NCBI GenBank assembly: GCA_965227155.1 | Contig: OZ245731.1 | Span: 2,728,001 to 2,792,000 of the forward strand | Direction of reading: 5' to 3' | DNA from: UBA6059 sp965227155 | GTDB lineage: Bacteria; Bacteroidota; Bacteroidia; Cytophagales; Cyclobacteriaceae | DNA: 64,000 nt | Shown: piece by piece, positions 43,701-50,412 of the stretch | Position numbering within the stretch: the first letter of the stretch is position 1 | Layout: every line of letters begins with the position of its first letter | Notes under the pieces: model-generated | The model's database searches: none | What the model saw: only the letters and a program-made list of their open reading frames with translations | Told to the model about the DNA's origin: nothing | Made by a program: the position numbers and the translations under genes

Positions 43701-46067
43701 GCAGGATATGAATTCAGCTGGTTTACTGGAGGTAGTATAGATGGTACTGCCTTCAGCACCAGTAGCAGTATAAGTGGGCTTGGCGTAGGAAGCTACACTG
43801 TAAAAGTAAGTGAACAGGGTTCTGACTGCTTTTCCACCCGCATAATCAACATCGGGGATGAAAGGCCAAGTCTATCGGTAAACCTGGAAGCTACAGATAA
43901 CATCAATTGTGAAACCCCTAATGGAACAGTGAGTATCACTTCCATTGAAAGAAATGGTATTGAAATCACCAGTTTTGGAGCTTATGATATTGTATGGAGC
44001 ACCTCTGCTGCTCTGACGGATGAGGTATCAAATGACGCTGAAGAGACAGGTCTCGCTCCGGACAGGTATTATGTACAAATTACAGATAGAGCTAGCGGTT
44101 GTACCAGTAATACAGCTAGTATCACAGTCGGTGAAAATCTTACACAGCCAGAATTTACTATCAGCACCACCAATAACACCCTTTGCGGTGCTTCAGGGGA
44201 TGGCACATCCACAATTACCGGCGTGGAAGAAGGGCAGACTATAGCTTGGTTTGTTGGAGAATCAGAAACAGCTATTGAGGGCGAAACCAATGCCATGATT
44301 AATAACCTTTCTTCTGGAACCTATAGGGCTGAAGTGACTACCACTGCTACTGGGTGTTCTACTGTACAATCTTTCACCATAACTGATGCACCGGCCACTA
44401 TATCCTTAATTGCCTCAGCTACGAATAATACGAGCTGTATTGCTGCAAATGGTAGCATTTCTGTTGAAAGTATAAAAGTTGATGGGGAACCTGTAGATAT
44501 AGCCGGTTATATGATTGAATGGTCAGACAAGGAAGATTTTTCTACAGCGCTGGAGAGCACCGAAAATCTTGCAGCAGGCACCTATTACGTAAAAGCCACT
44601 AGCAATACTACGGCATGTGTCAGTCAAGCGGCAAGTGTGGAGGTAGAAGATCAATTGCCATCGATCAGTATAAACCTTGAAGGAAGTATATTGGATAGGC
44701 CGGGCCCTGACGCCACCGGTAGTATTAGCGTTGCCATATCAGGTACCAATGCATATACTTTGGCATGGTACGCCGGGGCAGATGCCACAGGCAATGCGAT
44801 AGGCACGGCCGAAACCCTGGCAGACCAGCAAGCAGGATTGTACACAGTTCAGGTTACAGATTCTGAAACTGGTTGTACCAAAGCAGAAAGTTTCACTATC
44901 GGCGAAGATGATAAACTGCTTCAGGAAATAAGCTTTACTCTTCCCGAGATGCTTTTCCAGGACGAGCTGCCACTTACATTGACAGCCACCTCTGACCAGG
45001 GCCTGCAGATCACCTATGAGATCGTAGAAGGAGATGGTACTATCAATGGAGATGCACTTACCACAGCTACTCCTGGAATAGTTACCATTAAAGCAAGTAA
45101 TGTAGGCAATGAAACCTACCTGAGTGCTGAAGCTGAAGCAACAATTGAAATCAAGGGCAACTATGATCTATCCGGTACTGTAGCACCATTGTCCAATGGA
45201 TCCAATGTTAATGGGCGAGTAATTTTGTTGCAGCAATTAGGTAATACTTTGACCACCGTAGCAGAAGTGCTATTATCCGGGGATAACAGCTTCCTTTTTA
45301 ATGATTTAAGAGCAGGTATATATTTTGTAAGAGTTGACGTAGAAGGCGCAGATCAACAGGCTTTTGATACTTATTTCAACCAGTCTACCTTTAAGGAAGA
45401 TGCTACCGGTATTGATTTGCAGAGTGATTTTTCAATTGAGATTAATATGGTTGAGGTGCCTGATGAAACCCCTCAAGGAACTGGAAGGATTATCGGAACA
45501 GTTGTGGAAAGTACTTCTGGTAATAGAATAGTTACGGGAAGAATGCTTAATGGAGAGCCCTTGGCTAATGTTAACGTATTCCTGCTTGATGTAAATACTC
45601 AAGCTACAGTGGCTCAGGCCACTACCAATGAAAATGGTGAGTTTGAGATGACGGGTATTCCATCAGGTGAATATACATTTAGGATTGATGCAGTAAATGC
45701 TGAAATTATCAATCTTTCAACCAATATCACATTTGATGAAGAAGCAGGTGATTTAATTATTTCAGCTGCTATAAGTGAAGATGGACTTTCGATAGAAACA
45801 GAGATATCCGAAGTTACCAATGTCGAAGAAATCAGCAGCACTATAAAACTGTATCCTAATCCGGCACAAACCTACATCACCATTGAGAGTCCGATACATG
45901 ATCTGAAGCAAATCAGGTTGATCAACCTGAGTGGTCAGCTCTTGCAGACTTTTACACCCAATTTCAGTGGTCAATATAAACTGGAAAATATGAAACCAGG
46001 GCTTTATTTACTGCAATTAGAGACCGAGGCAAAAGATATCGTCAACTTTAAAATTCGGATCGAATAG
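34800..46067 (+). CDS. Giant leucine-rich-repeat surface protein with T9SS sorting domain
   Basis: 3755 residues. Signal peptide (about 1-20). Six LRR modules begin near residues 38, 495, 901, 1308, 1717 and 2150, each opening with NWTN..NWL and DWFG/SWFG, followed by plant-type LRRs (L..L.L..N.L.G.IP). The first five are separated by near-identical linkers starting CEPTDQAW(L/I/M)DWKQGRN, with a beta-sandwich domain resembling DUF5018. From about 2400 to 3370 come SprB-like repeats, then MBG- and carboxypeptidase-regulatory-like domains, and a C-terminal type A sorting domain (KLYPNPAQTYITIES ... GLYLLQLETE). It should cross the outer membrane through the type IX system and act as an adhesin. 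A start at ATG 34800 is supported by the signal peptide. Ligand unknown. Confidence 0.9.
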   Translation: MKKIYLLTLCSVFFLSLKAQVIIQDSLALVALYNATDGPNWTNNTNWLEHGQNVGDWFGITVENNRVVEVDMLNEPGCCTGDGNNLNGNIPPEMGQLTQLRTLNLASNTLIGGAIPSEIVNLQNLNELILTDTSIDPNLPAELWSLAILERLILQGLDIPQSSIVGIGNLTNLETLWLDGNKLSNIPSELFNLSQLKSLSIANNELTEIPPEISNLGLLEILNLNGNNISSLSAEIFNLSELRQLYLGSNLINGDIFPLFTSYNKLEALSISFNQFSGSIPNEIGNLINLRILNLSGNQISGLLPSEFGDLTNLVDLEIQNNPLLIGTIPTGLSNLENLAIGQSWQNLNFSNTNLCEPTDQAWLDWKQGRNIVSSGITCSPVDLYTFTINGFDRKPIIDNVNQTISLNLPDEDLTSLVASFEVADGATVSIAGTPQVSGTTANDFTNPLTYTITSQDVQESTTWEVTITNQPIIQGVIESDYNGLVDFFNATGGPNWTNKINWLSEEPVEDWFGIEVENERVISIILENDGSGNCCNGNNLTGTIPMSLSELTALEKLNISYNAISGSIPDFFNNLSQLREITFWSNELTGSLPVSIGDLSNLTGLSIGYNQMEGPIPSSYYSLARLQTLNLSYNGHEGTLSPQIGQLESLVNLNLRGNSFEGNIPTELGTLPNLTTLWLLRNDLTGNIPEELASAPKIGFIGLSENNLTGGLPEAFGNAEQLQELDVSDNPLYGPIPSNLINLELLGGNQFHEFNFSNTNLCEPTDQAWLDWKQGRNIVSSGITCSPIDLYSFTIDGFDQQPIFDNANHTISLNLPDEDLTGLVAIFEVVDGATVTIAGTPQVSGTTANDFTNPVTYTITSQDEQESTTWEVAITNQSIIQGVIESDYNALVALYNATDGPNWTNNTNWLSEEPVEDWFGVTVTDERVISIILGNDGSGQCCNGNNLTGSIPNQIGHLTGLKLLDLSYNQLNGELPVEISQLSQLEVLNVWSNDLSGSPITGLQNLTSLESLLLGYNNFSGSLDFLTGLQNLYDIQMPANNFTGEIPTGIGTLVNLLSLDLFNNNLSGEIPSSLGGLSKLSSIDISNNNYSGPLPLALAQITNLRNVNLSNNGWEGEIPAEYSSLTNLYQLNLSNTNLFGPIPAYFTNKSGLGLQDNAGFLRFSNTNICEPTDQAWIDWKQGRNIVSSGITCSPVDLYTFTINGFDQQPTIDNTNQTISLNLPDEDLTSLVASFEVADGATVSITGIPQVSGTTANDFTNPLTYTITSQDEQETSEWTVTITNQSIIQGVIESDYNALVDFYNSTGGPNWTNKTNWLSGEPVGDWFGIEVENERVISIILENDGSGNCCNGNNLTGNIPNGIGELSALTVLTLSFNSLTGIIPTGINNLVNLEQLNLGFNQISGELPDGIENLQNLELLFLENNSLIGQIPSELGLLSKLRSLSIYNNGFSGNIPSQLGDLADLQLLILFNNQLTGSIPLELGNLNNLLSLSLGDNQLSGKIPFELSLLTNLEQLYLNNNLFVGNLPSELGNLTGLNTLDLGNNPSLTGSLPVELTNISDLAINQSWHEFNFSNTNLCEPTDQAWLDWKQGRNIISSGITCGPVDLYSFTIDGFDQQPTIDNANQTISLNLPDEDLTSLVASFEVADGATVTIEGIPQISGTTANDFTNPLTYTITSQDQQEISEWIVTITNESIINGVVESDYNALVAFYNATGGDNWTNNTNWLSEEPAEDWFGIEVANNRVTEIFMRDETEGGCCSGNNLAGMIPSEIGNLVGLEELILSRNELTGLIPMEMGNLVSLRVLDLARNQLNGSIPSDLGGLTNLNLLFLYGNQLTGLIPMELGSLVNLNTLDLSSNQISGSIPVELGGLSNLSYLYLFGNQLTGTIPLEMGSLTSLQVLNLSENSLIGTIPTELGSLMNLRTLYLFNNQLSGSIPTELGSLISLRNLNLSNNDLTGPIPIEFGGLIALERIGIENNPLSGALPIDLINLQNLAINQSWHEFNFSNTNLCEPTDQVWMDWKQGRNIKTSGIICGGANLFEFSLQGFDASPIINQFNKTIDLNLPNADLTTLVADYELSPGATITIDGVPQTNGQTAADFTNPVSLVITSGDGQESNTWTVSITNEALIGGVLESQYNALVSFYNATGGDNWTNNTNWLSEEPVSSWFGVEIENDRVISLGLGGNNLTGQIPAEIGQLVDLRNLGLWTNNLTGNIPDEIGLLVNLENFTLDVNQIDGTIPESIGSLIKLEFLSLNDNLLSGIIPESIANLVNLNFLVLSNNSGLCEPESQTYQEWVAGLDFIDNSNTCQIKADFLSFEVSGQSGETVIDDLNKTVTVTLDCPEEQFLRPFFTLSDGAIAFIDGEEQLSGSSLVDITNPVQYQVVPGFGESVTWSLTIFNSGGSQGPEIILDLLNDPTCSMEPDGSATVNVNSEGSFTYSFYALGEGNSTTLLNCETVEVIENPEPGDYTFEFQDSYGDGWNGAAIAVNIDGVVTSKTLNAGSSGNDFINVPDNTQSLSFAFTSGDWDSEISFQIYAPSGYEMVSVTPIPTVGLIPVYYCRNENTVNGLSAGLYLAEVTDDISGCTFYEFFEILDYTPEYVVNTQIGDQISCDEPIGSILIETIEIDNETLTLQDARFDLTWTDLDGGHELTGLGAGLYEVTILDTEIGCSFTEQFEIIEDIPTLSLESTIISTTNCISANGEISLENVNVGEEVFSLANERFEIVWSDTEAGTERTGLDAGNYEVTITDNQTGCSLTENFEVIEDIQPLIVTSDITNNTICNGGNGTIAIAEITIGETSITLPDQRFEFTWADDEGSNDRTALAAGAYEVTITDTQSGCEVIESFIIEDNIPLVTVDATITAQTNCETPNGEVILNSVTIEGNTIILPDQRFDLVWTDMGSGSERTGLEAGTYDLSIEDTQTGCIYNESYFVEEQTLSGTIQIASNSNVTSCNNNDGTASATVDGETAGYEFSWFTGGSIDGTAFSTSSSISGLGVGSYTVKVSEQGSDCFSTRIINIGDERPSLSVNLEATDNINCETPNGTVSITSIERNGIEITSFGAYDIVWSTSAALTDEVSNDAEETGLAPDRYYVQITDRASGCTSNTASITVGENLTQPEFTISTTNNTLCGASGDGTSTITGVEEGQTIAWFVGESETAIEGETNAMINNLSSGTYRAEVTTTATGCSTVQSFTITDAPATISLIASATNNTSCIAANGSISVESIKVDGEPVDIAGYMIEWSDKEDFSTALESTENLAAGTYYVKATSNTTACVSQAASVEVEDQLPSISINLEGSILDRPGPDATGSISVAISGTNAYTLAWYAGADATGNAIGTAETLADQQAGLYTVQVTDSETGCTKAESFTIGEDDKLLQEISFTLPEMLFQDELPLTLTATSDQGLQITYEIVEGDGTINGDALTTATPGIVTIKASNVGNETYLSAEAEATIEIKGNYDLSGTVAPLSNGSNVNGRVILLQQLGNTLTTVAEVLLSGDNSFLFNDLRAGIYFVRVDVEGADQQAFDTYFNQSTFKEDATGIDLQSDFSIEINMVEVPDETPQGTGRIIGTVVESTSGNRIVTGRMLNGEPLANVNVFLLDVNTQATVAQATTNENGEFEMTGIPSGEYTFRIDAVNAEIINLSTNITFDEEAGDLIISAAISEDGLSIETEISEVTNVEEISSTIKLYPNPAQTYITIESPIHDLKQIRLINLSGQLLQTFTPNFSGQYKLENMKPGLYLLQLETEAKDIVNFKIRIE
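35844..41210 (+). repeat. About 1.2-kb tandem modules within the LRR gene
   Basis: The linker segment beginning AACTTCTCCAA-type sequence recurs near 35844, 37064, 38287, 39512 and 40809 (spacings about 1220-1297 bp). The first four are highly similar in DNA over about 390 bp, the fifth is diverged. The LRR parts between are more variable. Such near-identity favours expansion or contraction by homologous recombination. Confidence 0.85.
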
Positions 46068-46092
46068 TTTTTAATTTAGTGCACAACAACAG

Positions 46093-46124
46093 AAAGCTGC
46101 TCCAATAGGAGTGGCTTTTTTTTT
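46093..46124 (+). terminator. Terminator after the LRR gene
   Basis: AAAGCTGCTCC (46093-46103) pairs with GGAGTGGCTTT (46108-46118) with two G-T wobbles, followed by a run of T. It starts 26 bp after the stop codon. Confidence 0.8.
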
Positions 46125-46191
46125 ATAAAATATAAAGGAAACAGAGCAAAGTTCCTGGCTTAGTACATAAGGTTGGCTTTAGAGCAGTAAA

Positions 46192-46225
46192 AACCTCAAC
46201 AAGGTTTCAAACCTTGTCGAGGTTT
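46192..46225. repeat. Dispersed palindrome, copy 2 (also at 28501)
   Basis: 34-bp hairpin with arms AACCTCAACAAGGTTT and AAACCTTGTCGAGGTT. It is the same element as 28501-28534 in opposite orientation, with one difference in the loop. Confidence 0.75.
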
Positions 46226-46248
46226 AAATCTTCTACTGCAGCTTCCAC

Positions 46249-46317
46249 AAACCTTACAAGTTTTGCCTTGGAACAATTGCTGTGGTGGATGATTTTGTTT
46301 GTAAACCTGTAAGGTTT
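46249..46317. repeat. Inverted-repeat cassette 1
   Basis: Left end AAACCTTACAAGTTT (46249-46263) and right end AAACCTGTAAGGTTT (46303-46317) are inverted copies of a 15-bp sequence around about 39 bp. Shared internal sequence GCCTTGGAACAA.TGCTGTGG with cassette 2. Confidence 0.7.
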
Positions 46318-46340
46318 AAATCTTCTAGAGCAGCTTCCTC

Positions 46341-46422
46341 AAACCTTACAGGTTTGGCCTTGGAACAACTGCTGTGGTATATGATTCTACTACACAAGCC
46401 TGACTGTAAACCTGTAAGGTTT
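46341..46422. repeat. Inverted-repeat cassette 2
   Basis: AAACCTTACAGGTTT (46341-46355) and its exact reverse complement (46408-46422) bracket about 52 bp. It is followed by the short hairpin CGCGAT-ACA-ATCGCG (46445-46459). Confidence 0.75.
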
Positions 46423-46444
46423 AAAGAAATGATGAGCGCCCTAA

Positions 46445-46743
46445 CGCGATACAATCGCGCTCAAAAAAGGATGGATTGTGAAGACACAATCCATGGCGAG
46501 CGGTTCCAAACTTTCCAAAAGGTTTCGCAACCCAAACCTTACAGGTTTTGCCTCGGAACAACAGTTGAAGTAGATGATTTCACTGCATCAGCCAGACTGT
46601 AAACCTGTAAGGTTTAAAGAAATGAGGAGCACCCGAACGCGATGCAATCGCGCTCGATTGAATCCGTCATTACCCGGTTTATCCAGGTAATCTCATTACA
46701 AAGAATATTTGAATAATGAGCATCCGAACGCGATGCAATCGCG
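46445..46743. repeat. Three hairpins CGCGAT-nCA-ATCGCG
   Basis: Copies at 46445-46459, 46638-46652 and 46729-46743, each in a longer shared context (GAGCR.CC.AACGCGAT...CGCTC). The rest of 46125-46869 (about 745 bp) is non-coding repeat DNA; short open frames here run through repeats and lack coding character. Confidence 0.7.
46534..46615. repeat. Inverted-repeat cassette 3
   Basis: AAACCTTACAGGTTT (46534-46548) and its exact reverse complement (46601-46615). The internal part resembles cassette 2. It is followed by the hairpin CGCGAT-GCA-ATCGCG (46638-46652), found again at 46729-46743. Confidence 0.75.
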
Positions 46744-46869
46744 CTCGAACTGAGATAGATAATTCTACTGCATTAACCAAGGCTTTAAAACTGTAAGGTT
46801 TTTAAGAAACAGTGATTATCCTAACGAGAGTGAGTAATGAGTTATCAGTTAGAAATACCTTCCCAATGG

Positions 46870-48588
46870 CTATAGGGATTTTATAAGATAATCATTGAGT
46901 CGAACGCCTTTATCTAAAGCCATCTTTTTCTTTATACGCTCTTTTGACTTTTCTACGGCCTTTAAGGTTACCCCTTGAATATTTGCAATCTCCTTATTTT
47001 TAAGCCCCATTTTTATGAAAGCACACATACGCAGGTCATTTTGGGTAAGCTGGCTATAGTCTTTTTCCAGTTTTTGCATAAAACCAGCATGGGCTGCTTC
47101 AAAATAAGATTTGAAAGCATCCCAATCTTTTTCTGCTTTTAAAATTTTGTCTATTGATCGAATTGTTTTTTCCTGCAGGGCATCGAGGTTATTGTTTGTT
47201 TTTACCTCTTGTTGTAACGCAGAGAGTTGCTTGTGGTCATTGATTTTGAGAGTATTCATGAGCAGGAGTTCCCGTTTTTTTTGCTCCAATTCATGCAGGT
47301 TTTTGAGGTGTTCATTTTCAAGACGAAGCTTCTCTTGACGTTCATCCAGAATATTTTGAGTAGCCGCAATTGAGAATATGAACAACTCTATGAATATGCA
47401 TAGCTGGTAATAATAATGCCCATAATAGTAATTGTATAAGTCAAAAATATATCCTCCCAAAAACACAAGAATAGCGCTCAGCATAAATGATGCTGCCAAT
47501 AGAAAATATCGGCTGTAAGGGATACCCTTTTGAGTAGCCTTTATAGCACTAATTATAGGTACTATATAGTAAAAGGGAAATATCAATATCCCAATAGTAT
47601 TGCCCCAATAATAAAGTTCAAACAAGTATAATATCTCTACAGATAAAATCGGTATAATTAAAATCAGGGTGAGCCAGTACAAGAATTGGCTTACATTTTT
47701 TAAGTTCAGAAATCTGATCGAAAGCAATAAATAGCTTAAGATCACAGGAGGAAATGTAATCATTTGACGCATGGCTCTCTCTGTTTCAAGGTCATCTATG
47801 ATGCCCAGTTTCAACCAAAATCCTGAAAAAGTAAATACCCATACTACAGCACTCAAATTATAAAGAGATAATAACCCGAAGGAGGGATTTCTAAGTCCAA
47901 TAAATACAGCCAGATTGAATAAAATTATAATAATAAGTGAACCAAGCATGAAAATGCTGATGAGGTTGGGTAGCTCATAATACCTTTGGAAAGCTTCATC
48001 ATCAAAAAGATCAAAACCCATTCTAAAGCTGGATATGCTGCCATATTGACCACCTGTAGATTGTGTGTAAACTCTAAAATAATAGACTGATGTAGTATCA
48101 GGTTTTGCTTTAAGTGGTAGCAGGGAGGTGGTAGCAAAAATAAAGTCTCGCTCATTCGGTGGAATTAGATAACCGTTATTGCCAGAAACGCTTTCTAGTT
48201 GGCCTGCCCCTGGTATGAAGACATCAATCGAATCAAGAAAAAAAGTATTAAACAATAGAATTGAGTCATGAGGGTGAGCAGGAACCTCTACTTTAACCCA
48301 ATAGCCTAGATATTGATCATTTATCAGATTAAGTTGATAAGGCTGAAAATCTAATTTATGGACCTGATTAGCATCAAAATGCACAGCATCTGAAATTGGA
48401 TAGATTTCCATTTTCTCCTTTAGTGAATAGGGGTATTCATTCTCTGCCGCGAAAGCATTAATACAAAAGACAGTGCTAAAGCCAAGAATTATCGAAAGAC
48501 TGATCAAAACAGAAAATTGAGAAAAAATATTTTGAGGAGTTATCAGAATTTCAACTCTATGTAGGTAACCAATCATCGATATTTTCAA
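46870..48588 (-). CDS. 7TMR-DISM receptor with C-terminal LuxR-type HTH
   Basis: 572 residues. N-terminal hydrophobic segment (about 25-48), an extracytoplasmic 7TMR-DISM extracellular domain (about 60-200; LGYWVKVEVPAHPHDSILLFNTFFLDSIDVFIPG), seven predicted membrane helices (about 215-410), a coiled-coil (about 415-470), and a C-terminal LuxR-like HTH (LTQNDLRMCAFIKMGLKNKEIANIQGVTLKAVEKSKERIKKKM). A membrane receptor fused directly to a DNA-binding domain acts as a one-component regulator. It is divergent from the barrel/giant-protein operon with 114 bp between, so the operon is its likely target. The signal is unknown. Confidence 0.85.
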   Translation of the reverse strand: MKISMIGYLHRVEILITPQNIFSQFSVLISLSIILGFSTVFCINAFAAENEYPYSLKEKMEIYPISDAVHFDANQVHKLDFQPYQLNLINDQYLGYWVKVEVPAHPHDSILLFNTFFLDSIDVFIPGAGQLESVSGNNGYLIPPNERDFIFATTSLLPLKAKPDTTSVYYFRVYTQSTGGQYGSISSFRMGFDLFDDEAFQRYYELPNLISIFMLGSLIIIILFNLAVFIGLRNPSFGLLSLYNLSAVVWVFTFSGFWLKLGIIDDLETERAMRQMITFPPVILSYLLLSIRFLNLKNVSQFLYWLTLILIIPILSVEILYLFELYYWGNTIGILIFPFYYIVPIISAIKATQKGIPYSRYFLLAASFMLSAILVFLGGYIFDLYNYYYGHYYYQLCIFIELFIFSIAATQNILDERQEKLRLENEHLKNLHELEQKKRELLLMNTLKINDHKQLSALQQEVKTNNNLDALQEKTIRSIDKILKAEKDWDAFKSYFEAAHAGFMQKLEKDYSQLTQNDLRMCAFIKMGLKNKEIANIQGVTLKAVEKSKERIKKKMALDKGVRLNDYLIKSL

Positions 48589-48653
48589 AGTCCTTCCATT
48601 GAGGCAAATGCTTTAAATCACCTTTTTCATCAGGTTCATTGATTTCCAAAAGC

Positions 48654-48675
48654 TTGTCGGGTATTTGTCGGGTAT
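48654..48675. promoter_or_regulatory. Tandem perfect 11-bp repeats in the divergent gap
   Basis: TTGTCGGGTAT occurs twice in direct succession (48654-48664 and 48665-48675), 28 bp upstream of the barrel gene start and 66 bp upstream of the 7TMR/LuxR gene. An 11-bp period equals about one DNA turn, as expected for a regulator binding the same face. This is a candidate operator. Confidence 0.5.
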
Positions 48676-48702
48676 CCAAATATAGCTTTTCTGAGGACTT
48701 GA

Positions 48703-50412
48703 GTGCAATTTGGTTGGCAGTTTAGTTTTGAAAATTTGATCTACCTAACCTCAACCAGCTTTTGGCGAGCAATACTCGCCTTAGCATTACTGCTAATTCA
48801 TTTCCAGAAACTGGCATCACAGGATCTTGAGAACCTCGGTGATATTCCTGTAATCAAAGCGTCGGGTAGTGTAGGCTTCAATACCATGTTTACTGAAACC
48901 AGCGATACTACCAACCAGCGAGATCCATTCTTTTATCAATTTCAGGCTAATCTGAACCTCAATTTGCTGGGTATTATTGATGCACCCTTCTCCTTAGTGC
49001 TCAATAGCCAGGAAAATACCGTCAATCAACCGGCATTACCGACACAATTTGGCATTAGTCCTAACTACAAGGCTTATACAGGGCATTTCGGTTACCGGAG
49101 CATGCGCTTTTCAGAATACTCCTTGGGGGGATTGATGTTTTTGGGGGCAGGACTTGAAGTACAACCAGATGATTACTGGCTTTCTGGTTCGGTTATGTAT
49201 GGGAGATTCAGTGAGGCGCTACAGCCGGTAGAGGGATTGGGGCTGGGAAAATATCAAAGACGAGGCTATGGCATTCGACTTAATGCCGGCGATAATCAGA
49301 ATTTTGTCAGCGTGATAGGGTTTCGTGCCAAAGACGATCCTACTTCAATAAATACGGAAGAACTAGAGGAAGATCTGGCACCTGAGGATAATCTCATTGT
49401 GGGTTTCCTATTCGGGAAGCAATTTGGCCGATTCAATATTAAAGGAGAGTATACCTCTAGTGCTTTGACAAGGGATACAAGAAGTGAGGAGATTTCATTT
49501 ACTGATTTTTCGTACTACAACAACCTGGGAGGGCTATTCCAGGCTAATGCAACTACCATAGTAAGATCAGCTGTAGACTTGAAAGGTACTCTTGCCCTGG
49601 ATTGGGCCAGCTTGAATCTACAGTATAAAAGGATAGCCCCTGATTATAAATCGCTTGGGGCAACGTCCATCAATGATGATTTGCGGGAAATCAGTGGGGG
49701 CCTGAGTTGGCAAATGCTACAAGGTAAGCTGTCTTTAGGTTCTAATATAGGTGTACAACGTAACAACCTGGACGAGCAGGCTGCGGAAGGTGTAAATAAA
49801 ATTGTGAGTTCATTCAATGCTTTCTGGATGGCTACTGATAAGCTCAACTTTAGTGCAACCTATTCCAACTTCAATTCCAATACCATCAGAACGGCCAGTG
49901 TTATCAGCGATACACTGGAATTCTTTCAGGTTACCAACAATGCCAGCTTCATGTCAAACTATCAATTGGGTTCGAGTCTGCCTCAGTCAATAACACTTAA
50001 TGTCAATTATCAGGAAGCTTTCGATTCTGATGAAAACAGCAATAATGGTGTGAACGCCAATCTCTCTTATAGCCTGGCCATGCCTGAAAGTAAATTTAGT
50101 AGTGCTATTTCTTACAATTACAATATCACCACTGCTAACGGTATTGAGGTGCTGACAGCAGGGCCTTCTTTGTCTCTTTCCCAACCGGTAAAAGATATCC
50201 GTATGAGTTTGAGCATCGCTTCATTGAAAAGTGTGCTTGATGGAGCGGATCAATACAATATTCTCAACACCAACTTTTCCATGAGCTATAGCTTTTTAGA
50301 AAATCATAGCCTGGCTTTCAATGTACTATACACCAACCGAGCCAGTCAGCTGGAGAATGTGGCCTCAGTAGATGAAACAAGAATTAACCTCAATTATAAT
50401 TATAGATTTTGA
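48703..50412 (+). CDS. Outer-membrane beta-barrel protein
   Basis: 569 residues, GTG start. The N-terminal hydrophobic segment (FWRAILALALLLIHFQKLASQ) is a plausible signal peptide at about 20-41, and the protein then runs as alternating short beta strands (for example GYGIRLNAGDN, FNIKGEYTSSAL, LSLGSNIGVQRN) ending in the outer-membrane insertion signal INLNYNYRF. About 20 or more strands could be drawn. No family name is recognised. It is the first gene of a coupled five-gene operon: its stop overlaps the start of the 2972-residue protein gene by one base. It is likely the outer-membrane anchor or export pore for the surface assembly (inference). Confidence 0.75.
   Translation: MQFGWQFSFENLIYLTSTSFWRAILALALLLIHFQKLASQDLENLGDIPVIKASGSVGFNTMFTETSDTTNQRDPFFYQFQANLNLNLLGIIDAPFSLVLNSQENTVNQPALPTQFGISPNYKAYTGHFGYRSMRFSEYSLGGLMFLGAGLEVQPDDYWLSGSVMYGRFSEALQPVEGLGLGKYQRRGYGIRLNAGDNQNFVSVIGFRAKDDPTSINTEELEEDLAPEDNLIVGFLFGKQFGRFNIKGEYTSSALTRDTRSEEISFTDFSYYNNLGGLFQANATTIVRSAVDLKGTLALDWASLNLQYKRIAPDYKSLGATSINDDLREISGGLSWQMLQGKLSLGSNIGVQRNNLDEQAAEGVNKIVSSFNAFWMATDKLNFSATYSNFNSNTIRTASVISDTLEFFQVTNNASFMSNYQLGSSLPQSITLNVNYQEAFDSDENSNNGVNANLSYSLAMPESKFSSAISYNYNITTANGIEVLTAGPSLSLSQPVKDIRMSLSIASLKSVLDGADQYNILNTNFSMSYSFLENHSLAFNVLYTNRASQLENVASVDETRINLNYNYRF

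Noticed and set aside
46254..46602. Short open frames in the repeat cluster (both strands)
   Set aside because: They run through inverted-repeat cassettes and hairpins, are mutually antisense and lack any coding signal.
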